Of a DNA stretch of 64,000 bases, positions 1 through 11,874 are shown piece after piece; within the stretch, counting starts at the first letter, position 1, and each line of letters begins with the position of its first letter. Origin of the DNA: Eutypa lata (Eukaryota; Ascomycota; Sordariomycetes; Xylariales; Diatrypaceae). Location of the stretch: the NCBI GenBank assembly GCA_022661535.1, contig JAKULF010000003.1, forward strand, positions 4,154,001-4,218,000, given 5' to 3'. The notes beneath the pieces were generated by a model. It searched no databases, was not told the origin of the DNA, and saw only the letters and a program-made list of their open reading frames with translations. The translations under genes were made by a program, and so were the position numbers.

Positions 1-13
1 CTAGGGGTGTCCT

Positions 14-2026
14 CTAATCAATCTTTTGAGGCGTCTCGGTTTTGGCATCAAGCTGACCCCGTAGAAGTGTCACTTGGCTCGTGAGATAGGATATTTGTTG
101 TTCCTGAGTTCTTTCCGTTGACTCCATAGCTTGAACACGCTCGCTCAGTTGCCTAAACTGATCTTCAAGGCTGTGCACATATACCCAAAGTCCATGGTCC
201 GTCGCAAAGATGTTATTACTCGAGCTATCACCGCTGCCGTTATTCTGCCCAGGGGCACTTGCTCCCTCGGGGGCTGCTCCGGAAGGCCCCGCGATGCTCT
301 GCTGTCCGCTGGCATTGCCTGTTGCCGGTTGGGAGCCAGGGGCGTTAACAGCCGAGGCAGCATACCGGGCGGCATCAGCTGCAGTGAATGTAGGCACTAG
401 GGTTGTTTCAGCCAATGCCACACGGCAAGGCAAAGGGGTGATGTACGAACCTGGGGGTGTTTGCCGGTCTGACTGGTGACGAGCAAAGTGCTGCTGTGAA
501 AACTGAGTCAAGCTTGGCGAGCGTTGCCTATTGGCGCTTGCTGAGTCATGACCCTGCATTCCAGGGCTAAGCGGCTTGGGGCTCTCGGTAATGGCACCCT
601 GTGGATACATCGCGGCGCTTCCGCCGGCTACAGGCAATGATGAAATACTCGTTCCGGGTGTATGCGATGCATTCGAGCTTGCTGAACCGTGGTCTACGTT
701 CGGTGGGTACAGTCGCCCGGTACTAGAGCCTGGAATAGGGTATGTTCGTGAATACGATGCGTATCCCTCGGGGGCGGTTGCATTACCTTGAACATGTTGT
801 GCCTTTATGCTAGGCATACTGAGACGCCTTCGGTCTTCCTCGGACATATCGACCACAGAATTTCCATCGTAGCTGACATCCGCCATCGTCGAATCACCGT
901 CCATGCGACTAGCTCCGTCAAGGTCGTCATCACCTAAAAAGGAGCTGCCCATACTACTCCGACGGCCCACGCATCCTCCAGGGCCCTTGCTATGCCGCGC
1001 AAGCGCATCACCTCGAGCAAACTTACGATCGCATTTGGGACACACGTGGGGTTTTTCTCCTGTGTGAAGTTTACTGTGGCGTTTCAGATCGTGTAATCGA
1101 CGGAAACGCATCTGGCATGTCTGGCAAATATATGGCTTTTCTTGGCTATGAGTCAAGAGATGGCTCTTGAGATTGTGGTGACGCGTAAACTCGGTCTCGC
1201 AGTAAGGGCATTTATGTTTCTTCGAATTTGGTGATCTCGGTGGGATTGGCAAACTTATCTCACGGGTAGGAGCAGGCATTTGTGGGGTAGACTGGACCAT
1301 GCCAGGATATGACAACGAAGTTGCCTTATTCTCTTCCATCGGCGCTGGTGGTTGTGCAGCGAAGCCGCCGTGATCATCGCGGGAATCAACATCCATTGGT
1401 GCTGGACTTTCCGTAACTGGCGCCCCAGCACTACCCAGGGTTGCAATGCTGCTCGCGCTCTGAGGACTGACATCTGCCTTAACGTCTGTGTCCGTCATTC
1501 CTGTTGATGTCGCCGTTGCTGTCGTCGCCGGGTTAGATGCTGAAGAGGCTGAGGTAGGCGCGGCAGATTGCGCATCGCTGCCACTCCCGGGCGCGTCCTG
1601 GGGTCGGCTCATACCCATAGACAGCAGCTCAGTCTGCACTTTATAAGCTGGGTTATCGCTTGCACCAGAAACTTGAAGCTTGTATTGTTCTTCTTGCCTC
1701 CGTCGTTCGTCTTCGAAGGCCGCGGCCCCAGTCAAAGGCGCTGGAGAATGTCGTGACGCCAGACCAGCCAGTCTAGCAGCCTTCGATGGAGATAGGTCAG
1801 GATTGAATTGTGATAAGGCGGCAGAGGTCGGCGAGGTGGGAGTCGCCTCTCTTTGCCGCTTCAGCGACTGGGTCGCACGTGCGGCTTCGGCTTTTAGAGC
1901 CTCGACAGAGACAGAGGCGGATGTCAACGAGGGTGCCGAAGACGTAGTTGGTGAGCTCGAAATCTCAGGAGCTGTTGAGGGAACGAGCGGGGCTTCCGTT
2001 GCGACGGGACCTTTTTCGGACGCCAT
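14..2026 (-). CDS. C2H2 zinc-finger transcription factor
   Basis: A single open frame of 670 residues on the minus strand. The first ATG is at 2026; the frame stays open a little further upstream but only to a TTG. Low-complexity Ser/Thr/Pro/Ala-rich sequence fills the first 265 residues. Three adjacent zinc fingers follow at about 270-350: CPYC...H-x3-H, CQTC...H-x3-H, and CPKC...H followed by KGPGGC, so the third finger is C2HC-like. Linkers of TGEKP type join them. After another disordered stretch, the last 50 residues form a predicted coiled coil starting near VYVHSLEDQFRQL. The layout resembles fungal Azf1-like nuclear regulators, whose targets cannot be read from sequence. No intron is needed. 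The finger assignment is certain; the ortholog is not. Confidence 0.9.
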   Translation of the reverse strand: MASEKGPVATEAPLVPSTAPEISSSPTTSSAPSLTSASVSVEALKAEAARATQSLKRQREATPTSPTSAALSQFNPDLSPSKAARLAGLASRHSPAPLTGAAAFEDERRRQEEQYKLQVSGASDNPAYKVQTELLSMGMSRPQDAPGSGSDAQSAAPTSASSASNPATTATATSTGMTDTDVKADVSPQSASSIATLGSAGAPVTESPAPMDVDSRDDHGGFAAQPPAPMEENKATSLSYPGMVQSTPQMPAPTREISLPIPPRSPNSKKHKCPYCETEFTRHHNLKSHLLTHSQEKPYICQTCQMRFRRLHDLKRHSKLHTGEKPHVCPKCDRKFARGDALARHSKGPGGCVGRRSSMGSSFLGDDDLDGASRMDGDSTMADVSYDGNSVVDMSEEDRRRLSMPSIKAQHVQGNATAPEGYASYSRTYPIPGSSTGRLYPPNVDHGSASSNASHTPGTSISSLPVAGGSAAMYPQGAITESPKPLSPGMQGHDSASANRQRSPSLTQFSQQHFARHQSDRQTPPGSYITPLPCRVALAETTLVPTFTAADAARYAASAVNAPGSQPATGNASGQQSIAGPSGAAPEGASAPGQNNGSGDSSSNNIFATDHGLWVYVHSLEDQFRQLSERVQAMESTERTQEQQISYLTSQVTLLRGQLDAKTETPQKID

Positions 2027-4303
2027 GAGTTTAGGTAACAATCACGAGCAACGCAATTGATATTCCTACAAGAAATAACTCAAAGCGACTCAAAGAATTA
2101 CCCCAAAGAAGCTCCTGCGCATCAAAAGCGCATCGCCGAGTTAGAAATGATGACGAGGCTGTATGTGTGGCTGAAGACCGTGGCTGTTGACGACGATGGT
2201 CTTGTTGATGTTCGCGATAAAGCGCGTCAGAGGGTTATCTTTAATGCTAATTTACTCGATTTCCGACACAAATATCCTTATCAATTAAACCTCGACCTTA
2301 CTATTGTTCTACAGTCGAAGTGGGAAAATTAAAAGAATAGTTGTATTGTTTCTGGATGATGGTTGTCGCGGTCAAAAAAAACCAGTGACGACGATGGGTG
2401 ACTGAGCCGCAAAGGTCAAAAGATGGTGTGTGTGTGGTGGTGTTGGTGTGGATGAGCAGAAGTGGCAGGAAAAAGAGCGGCGACTTTTTGAGGCGAAGGC
2501 GGGAGGCGGAGGCGTCTCTAACTGATTGCGTGAAGTGGGAGCTTTGGCCCCCTCAAAGTTGCCTACATTAGGTCCTTCGTATGTAGTACGTACTTCTTCT
2601 TCGTCTTCTGAGTCCCACTGTGGCAGTGGCAGACGCGCTGGGACTTTTTAAGCTACTAGCCTATCTACCTACCTACCTAGCTATCTGTTCCCACCTCCGA
2701 TTGGAGGATCCACGCTTATGGTACGTAAGGTAGCCTGAGCCACCGGCCACCCAGCGTTTGCCAGCCTACCTACTGTACCTAAAGTCAGCCAACAACACGG
2801 CAGATCCCAAGATTTATTCCACCACATTGAAGAAGAAATGAGATCGCCGAAGTTACTCGAAGTGAATGCAATCCGCAGCTATCCGTTTATAAAAATACGG
2901 CAGTACCTAGGTACCTTATTACGTAGCATCACAATATGAATGCTTCATCTAGGTATACATACATGTATGTCGTTTTTATAATGCTAATATCCCGGATAGA
3001 GATAGCAAACTACATCTTGAAGCTACTACGTATAGGTGAATACATATGTATGTACCTAATAGATCTCGAAAGAAATAATATGTTAAGCTTTCAAATATTT
3101 TCTCCGAAGCATGTTAAAATAGATAGGACATTGTAGGACCAACAGAGTTTATAATATGAATGAACTACTACTACCTACCTACATACCAGTATGGATCTGA
3201 TTAACTATGAAGTACCTATGTACCTAACCATACGAAGTACCTTATGTGGTAGTGAGAATCTCCACACTTTAAGACCGGGTCGCCGAGGAGCTTTGTGTGG
3301 CACCCAAAGCACTTATCACAACCGCACATATCATACATGCCCAGCGCCCAGCTCCCTTCTTCTTCCAGTCTTCCTACGTAAGAATAGGAATCGCCGATCA
3401 GAATCTTTTAAAGACAACGAAATATAAGATCAAGAATAAAGTCGGGAAGTTAGAAGATTTCTACTAATCGCAGCATAAGATGATGGAGAAGATATTCTTT
3501 CCCGCCACATATGTCGTATATATGTAAGCAGATAAATATAATTACTCGGAGATGTCAGTTCTGTCAGTGGACAGACAACCAGCAACTTGATAGCCAGATT
3601 ACCAGATAGCTTAGAATAGTGTATATCCCGCCTAAAACATCCAACATGCGAATATTAGATCGCGCATTTCAATAACTTAGCCTGCTTAGGTACCTAGGTA
3701 TATAGCCCTTGACTCTGAATCAATTCATATACTGCATAGAAACTGCAAGTTATCGGTCACTGCATCTAATTGCCCTGTTGCCTAGTAACTCTAGGGAGCT
3801 CTTATTCATATATTTAAGAGCTTATTGATCTATTAATCTTATAGACCTGCCTCTTGGAGGTATACGAAACTTTAAAACGTGATAAGCAGTCCAGACATAC
3901 CCAGGTAGGTACATAGTAGCAGGCAGGTACCTATAGCCTTCATAGTATAAACGTGAATACCGTAGGTATTCTACATATTAATACGATAGTTTCAGGCGGA
4001 TCCATACATCCTACAGGTACATAGCATAGGTAGTTCAACGCCACAAGAATCAAGCCAATCAAAGGGCATATTAGCAAAATAGCATATGTCATCCCGGATC
4101 AAAGTTATTAGGGTACTTTACCCACTGACGTGATTCACCACTCCGTGAATGACCCTTGCATCGAAAGAACTTGTTCCTGTAATGGTGACGGTGACGGGTA
4201 ATCTCGTCCAGTCCGCCAGTTAGTTCGAGAGTGTAGCCTGGCACTTGATGCGCAGCAAAGAAATCCTTAACAAAGTTTATCTTCTTTTAAACCTTAGTTA
4301 TCA
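2027..4303. other. Intergenic region left of the AT island
   Basis: No gene supported. Ordinary base composition with many CCTA/GGTA tetranucleotide runs (for example 2665-2682) and exact TACCTAGGTA palindromes at 2904-2913 and 3691-3700. Short open frames here lack family resemblance; the one beginning at 2057 starts with TTG. Confidence 0.6.
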
Positions 4304-4429
4304 TGAAACAAAGGTTTATTAATATATTATAATTATAATTATTAATTTTTAAATATATTTATATTTTATTATATTATAAAATACTTTAATATATATAATG
4401 TTTATTTATAAATAAAATATTATTTAATA
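4304..4429. repeat. Left long terminal repeat
   Basis: It matches 11749-11874 over 126 bp without indels (constant offset 7445). The roughly seven differences I see are all C/T or G/A transitions. This copy keeps G and C at its outer (left) end, as in TGAAACAAAGG, where the right copy reads TAAAATAAAAA. It is A/T-only at its inner end. Confidence 0.85.
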
Positions 4430-7400
4430 ATTTATTATTTAAAAAAAAAATAACGTTTTTAATATTAAAAATTAATTAATTTTCTTTATAAAAAAAAATT
4501 TTTTTTAATAAAAAGTTTTTTTTTTACGAAATATCTTTTCGAAATATTTATTTATTAATTAACGTTTATTTTTAAAAAACGATAATTAAATTTTATAATT
4601 TATTTTTTAATTATATTATAAATAATTATTTATAATATTTTAATTTTAAATTTTCGTATTTTATAAATTATTTATTATTAAAATTAATTTTCGTTTTAAT
4701 TATTTTATAATTAATTATTTATTATAAATAATTTTATATTTAAATAAAATTTATATATAATAAATATTTATTAAAAACGTTAAAAAATATCGATTTAAAA
4801 TAATTAATAAAAATAACGTTATAAATTTTTTAATTATTTAAAAACGTTAAATAATATATTAATTAATTAATTTTTTTAACGATAAAAAAAAATTTAATAT
4901 ATTATTAATTTAATTTTTTTTTAATAATAATTATTTTAAAAATAATATAATTTTTATAAAAATATAATAAAACTTTATTTTTAACGTTAAAAAATTTAAA
5001 TAAATGCTTTTTATTATAATATATTTTAATAAATATAATAACGATATAAATTATATTATAAATTTCGATTTGTATAAAAAGAAATAATTAATAATTAAGC
5101 GAAAATTTTTAATTAATAATTAAATTATTAATAAAATTAAAAATAAAACTTATAATAAATTTATTAAAAAACTTTTTCGTTATCGTTAATAATATATTAT
5201 TAAATTTAAATTAAAACTTTAAAAAATTATTTTTTTTAATTTATAATATTTATTAATATATTAAAATAATAACGTAAAACGAATTTAATAAATTAATTAA
5301 TACGTTCGTTTTATTTATTTATAACGAAATAATAAATTATAAAATAAAAAAATTTCGTTTTAAGTTATTTTTATATTATTATTTAAAATATAAAAAAAAA
5401 TTAAAATTTTTATTAAATATAAAAACTTTAAAAATATTTTAATTTTTATTTATTAATTATTTATATAATATTATCGTTTATTATTTTATTATTTAAATTA
5501 AAAAATTTAAAATAAATATAACTTTTTTAACGAATTTATAAATAATAATTATAATAATATTATTTTTATATTTAAATATAAAAATAAAAACGATAAAATT
5601 TATTATAATTATATAATATAAATAAATAAATTTAATAATAAATTAAAAATTATTATATTTTAAATATCGTTAAATACGAAAAATTTAATATTTAAAATAA
5701 TTATTAAAATATTTTTTAAAATTCGTTTATTTATAAAAAATATAATATTATATTAAAAATAATTAAAAACGATTTATATTAATATAATTTAATTCGTAAA
5801 AAATTTAAAAAATATTAAAGTTATAAATTTTAAAAATATAAAAATATATATATTTATTAATATTATTTAAAAAATTTTTTTAAAAAAAGTCGTTATAAAT
5901 TTTAAATAATAAATTAACTTTATTATTATTAAAAAAAAAATTTTTTTTAATAATATTTAATATAAATTTTTAAATTAAATTTTAAAGGTATTTTTTTTAA
6001 ATTTTTAATTTAAATTTTAAAAAAATTTAAATTAATAAAATTAACGATATAATATTAAGTTTTAAATAATTTAATTTAAAAATAAATTTTAAGTTTAAAA
6101 ACGAAAAACGAAAATCGTAAATTTTTTTCGTTATTATAATTATATAAAAATTAAAGTTATTAATTAAAAAGTTTTTTTTAAAAAATTAAAATAATAAAAT
6201 TAATATTAATTAATTATTATATTTTTTTAAAGTTTTTAAATAAAACGTTAAGTTTTTTAAAAGCGTTTAATAATATTATTAATGTTTTTTTTAAAAGTTA
6301 AAAAAATACGTCGAAAATAATATATAAACGATTAAATTTATAATAAATTTTAATATTAAATTAATTAATATATTTTATAATTTAAATAAAACGTTTATTT
6401 TTAAACGATAAAGTTATTATATTAATAATATTTATAATTTAATTTTTAAAATTAATAATAATTTTATAATTAATAAAAAAATATATTATAATTTTATAAA
6501 CGTTAATTTAATATTAAATTTTATAAAGAAATTATATAAATTTAATAATTTTTATTTTAATAAATTAATATTTTTTTTTAATATTTAATAATGTTTTAAA
6601 AATAAAAGTTATAAAACGAATAATAATTTTAAAAAAAAAATTAATAAGTTTTTATTTTTATTTTAAATTTTTAATAAAGTTTTATTTATAATTTAATATA
6701 TTATAACGTTAATATTATATTTAAATACGTTAAAATTAATAAATAAATATTTATTAATATTAAAATAATATAATATAATATATTTAATTAAAACGTTTTT
6801 AATTATTTAAAAAAAAATTTTTTTATTATATATAAAAACGAACATTTTAACTTTAACGGTTTAATATTTACGTTAAGTTTTAAATTTATTTTTTAATATT
6901 TTTTTATTTTCGAATTTTTAAGCTTTTAATTATATTAATAAAAGTATTTTTCGTTATTTTAAAAGTTTCGAAATAAAAATATATATAAAAATATTATATT
7001 ATATATATTTCGTTATATTAAAAAAAGTTTTTAAGTTTTTAAGTAATTTTAAAAATTTAAAATTAATAATTATTTTAAGTTTTTTTTTAATTATAAATAA
7101 ATTAAATTCGTTAATTATACGTTTTAAAATAATTATATTTAAAAATTTAATAAGCGTTTTTTTAATATTAATATTAATGTTTTTTTATTTAAAAATAAAA
7201 AAAACGTTATAAAAATTTTAAATATATTTATTTAAAGTTTTAAATTTTATAATAATATTATTATAATAATTATTTATTTTTAAATATATATATTAAAATT
7301 TTTATAATTTATAATTAAATAATTAAAAATATATTAATTTTTATAAATTATAATTATAAATGTTTAAGTTAAATTTAAATAAATTTTTTATTAATAATAA

Positions 7401-10400
7401 AAAATTAATATATTATATATTATAATAAATTATTTATTAATTAATTTAATAAATATATTTTTTTTAAATTTTATAAAATAAACGTTTTTAAAAGTTATAA
7501 TATTTAAAATTTTAATATTAATAATAAAGCGATTTTTATAAATTTCGTTTAATATAATTTTTTAAATAACGAAAACGAAAAAAAAAAAATTTAATTTAAG
7601 CGTTTTATAAATATAATTTTAAATTTTAAATTTATTAAATTATTTTTACGTAATAACTTTTTTAATAAAATTTAACGAATAAAAACGATATTTTTTTAAA
7701 ATATGTTTTTTTTAATTACGTATTATTTAAATTTTTATTTATTAATTTTTTAAAATATTAATAAATCTTTTATTTTTAAAAATATTTTAAAATTTATTAA
7801 AAATTTAATAAATTTAAATTAAAATTTTCGAGTTATTAAAATCGTAAAAAACGATAACGTTAATATTATAAATAAATTAATTTTTTTTAAAAATAACTTT
7901 AAAAATAAATTTTGCTTTTTTAAAAATAACGTTACGAAAAAAATTTTTTAATATATATTTTAAAAAAAGTTTTTAAGTAATTAATTTTTCGATATTTTTA
8001 TTAATAATTTAAAACGTAAAAAATTTAAAATTAAATAATAATAAAAAATTTAAATTCGTTTAAATAAATACGTATAAAAAACGTTAAAAGTTATTATATA
8101 TTATAATATAAAATATAATTATATTTATTAAATAAATATAAATTATAAATTTATTTTAAAATATAAATTTAAAAAAAAGATTTTATTTATTATAAAGTTA
8201 TATATTATAATTAACGAAAAATATATAAAATTATTTAAAAGTAAAAGTAATAAATATAATAATAAAAATATAAAAATTATGTTTTTTTTTATATATTTTT
8301 TAAATAATAAATATACGAATATTATTATAAAACGTAATAAAAACGTATTTTAATAATAATATAATATCGATTCGTTTTAAATTAAAAATATTTATTTTAA
8401 AAAGTATATTAATTTAAAAGTTATTTATTAAAATAATTTTATAATAAAATAATATTATTATAAAGTAATATTAAATATTTTAATTTTTAAAATATATATT
8501 TATAATAACGTATTTTTAAAAAATATAAATATTTAAATTAATATTTTTAATAATTAAAAAAGTTATTTATTATTTAATTTTTAAAAAAGAATAATATTAT
8601 TTTATTTAATTTTTGTTTTTTAACGTTTAAAAATAATTAATATTATTATAAATGTTTTTTTAATATAAAATATTTAAAAATGTAATAATGTAAAATTTAA
8701 AATATAATTATATTTTAAAATTAAATTTTATATTTATATTTAAACGATTATTAATAAAAAATTTTACGATTTTTAAACGAATAAAGTTTTTAATTTTAAT
8801 TTTATTAAACGATAATTTTTTAATTAAAATTAAATAAAGTTTAAAATTATATTTATAAATATATAATAATTAACGTATTAAAATAACGTTAATTTAATTA
8901 AAAAGACTTTAAAGTAATAAATTAAGTTTTTAAAAAAATTATTAAGCGAAAAAGTAAATGTTTTTTTAATTAATTTACGTTTTTTTTTTAAAATTATAAA
9001 TTTAAAAGTTAAAAATTTTATTAACGATGATTTTTATATAATTATTAAAGAAATAAACGATAAAAAAAATTAAACTTTATAATTAATTTAAAAATAAAAA
9101 TAAAATTTATTATTATTAAAAAAAAATAAATCGTAATTATAATAAACGATTTTCGTTTTAATTTATTAAACGTTTTTAAAATAAATAACATTAATAATTA
9201 TAAATAAATCGTTTATTTTTTTTATATAAAGTTTTAAATTAAAATTAATTTTTTATTTTTTTTATAAATTTATTTAATTATTTTCGTTTAAATTAATAAA
9301 ATTTTTTAATCGAAAATCGTTATTATTAATATTTTATAAAATGATCTTTTTTTAATTATTAAAATAAACGTATTAATTTTACCGTTAAAATTTTTACGAT
9401 ATTTATTAATAAAGTAAATAATTATTTTATTAATAATTATTTTATAAATAATTATATTAAAAATAATTTTATAATTAAACTTAAGCGTTTTTTTAAAATA
9501 TTTAAACGTTATATTAAAAAATTTAATTAAATAATAAATATTAATTTAAAATATAATATTATAAAAAAAATAATTAATAAATTAAAAACGTTAACGTAAG
9601 TTTTAATAATATAAATTATAATATTAACGATTAAAAATATTATATTAATATTAAATATAATTTTAATATAAATAAAAGTTTTATTAATTATTATAATATA
9701 TAAAAATTAATTAAGTTATTAATTAATTAAATAAAAAATTTAATTTTTTTTTAATTTAATTAATAAAAATAAATTTTTAATTATTTATTTTATTAAAAAA
9801 AAATATTATAATAATTTTTTAATTAAGTTTAATAAGTTAATTTTAAATTTCGTTATTAAAAACTTTAAAAGTTTAAAAAAATTAATTAAAATTAAAAAAA
9901 TTATAAAATTAAACATTTAATAAAATTTATTAAATAAAAGCTTTTATTTTTTTATTATAATAAAGATTTTAAAAAATAAAACGTAAAAAATTTAAACTTT
10001 TTATAATTTTAAATTTTTTTTTTAAATTTATATTTTAACGTTAAATTAATTTTATTTATATTTTTTTTTAATAAAGTTATTTATTTTAAAAAAGTTAATT
10101 TAATTATATATTAATATAAAGTTATATTTTAAAAATAAAAATTTTAAATTTTACGAATAATTTAAATATTTTAAATAATTTCGAAATATTTAAAACGATA
10201 AATAAAAATAAAAATATTAATGTATATAATATACTTTTCGATTATTACAATATTATATTTTTTTAAGTTTTTTTATTTAAAATTAAAATAATTAATATTA
10301 TTTAATTTTAACGAAAAACGAAAGAATAAAATATCGTTATTAATATTATCGTTATTATTATCGTTTTTTTATAATTATTAATAAATTACGATTATTATAA

Positions 10401-11748
10401 TTATTATAATTTAATTAATAATTTAAATTAAAACGTTTATTAATAAATTATTAACGTTTTTAACGTTATTATTTATTTTTTAAAAAGATATAAATCGTTA
10501 ATTAAATAATAATAACGAAATCGTTTTTTAAGTTTTATTATATATTTCGTATAATAAAAATAAAATATTAAATTATAAAATTAAAAACGCGGTTTTATTA
10601 AGTTTTATTAAAAAACGATAAAAATTTTAAAATAATAACGAAATACTTTTTAATTAAAAATTAAAAATTATTAATAAAAAAAATTTTTAAAAAGAAAAAA
10701 TATTAAATAATTTAAATATAAATAAATAACGTTAATAAAATAAAAACGAATTTTTAAATAAATTTATTAAACGATACGTTAAAAATATAATTTTAAAATT
10801 AAAATTAAAAAGATTTTATTTATAAAAATTTAAAATTTAAAAAAAATTTTAAAATTTATTAAAAAAAATAAAAAAAACGTTCGTTAATAAATCGTTTTTA
10901 ATAAATTAATTATTAAATTTTAAAAGTAAAAAACGTAAAAATTAAAAAGATTTTAAAACGATTAAAAGTAAAAGTAATAATGCTTTTAAATTAATAATTT
11001 AAAAATAAAAAAATACGTTAAAAAATTAATTTAAAAATTAAAAAAATATTAAAAATAAATAAAAAGTTTTTTAAAATTATAAAAAAACGTTTAAAAAAGA
11101 TAAAAAAAGCGCGCGTTTAATATCGTTTTAAATATAAATAATATATAATACGTATTTTTTTTTTAAATTTTTAAAAAATTACGAAAATTATATTTAAATT
11201 TTATTTATTTAATAAAATAAAAAATTAAATTTTTAAAATTAAAAAAATTAAAAAATAAAAAAATAAATTTTATAAAATAAAAGTTTTTTTTTAAAAATAA
11301 AAAATAATAAAAATGTTTTTTAATAATAAATCGTTAAAATTAACGTAATAAAAGTTTAATATTATTTAATATTTAAAAAATAAAGGTTTTTTAAACGAAA
11401 AAATAAAATAATTTAAAGTTAAAAATTTTTAATAATATTATAATATTTATATAAAAAATTTATATTTATTTAAAAATAAAGTTTTATTTAAAAATAAATT
11501 AATATTTAAAAATAAAAACGAAAATAAAAATTTAATTATTAAATTTATTAATATTAATATTAAAATTATTAACGTTTATTTATTATAAAAAGTAAAAAAT
11601 AAAATTAATATAACGTTAATTAATTATAAATTTTATATTTTTAATAATTAAAAAAAAAAAAATTTTTCATTTAATAAAAAAAAAAATATAATTAATAAAA
11701 AAAAAAATTTATTTTTAAATTAATTAAAAAAATATTATTAAAATATTA

Positions 11749-11874
11749 TAAAATAAAAATTTATTAATATATTATAATTATAATTATTAATTTTTAAATA
11801 TATTTATACTTTATTATATTATAAAATACTTTAATATATATAATGTTTATTTATAAGTAAAGTATTATTTAATA
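11749..11874. repeat. Right long terminal repeat
   Basis: Partner of 4304-4429. Here the outer (right) end keeps C and G (TACTTTATT, TAAGTAAAGTATT) where the left copy has T and A, while its inner end is mutated. After 11874 the two copies stop matching and normal base composition returns within about 10 bases. Confidence 0.85.

Larger units (their letters stand above)
4304..11874. mobile_element. RIP-degraded LTR retrotransposon (7.57 kb AT island)
   Basis: Composition switches abruptly at both edges. Lines of 60 bases that I counted inside hold 0 to 8 G or C. The block is bounded by two copies of a 126-bp direct repeat (4304-4429 and 11749-11874), the layout of an LTR retrotransposon, and its length suits a Ty3/gypsy or Ty1/copia element. 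The remaining C is nearly always in CpG, less often in CpT, while CpA and TpG are almost absent. This is the pattern left by repeat-induced point mutation, which changes CpA to TpA on both strands of duplicated DNA. No open frame survives, so superfamily and orientation cannot be told. The left copy starts with TG; the right copy has TA there, as expected after G-to-A change. A target-site duplication is not resolved. Confidence 0.85.

Noticed and set aside
2057..2332. 91-codon plus-strand frame divergent from the C2H2 gene
   Set aside because: It starts with TTG, has no recognisable family, and overlaps the presumed promoter of the C2H2 gene.
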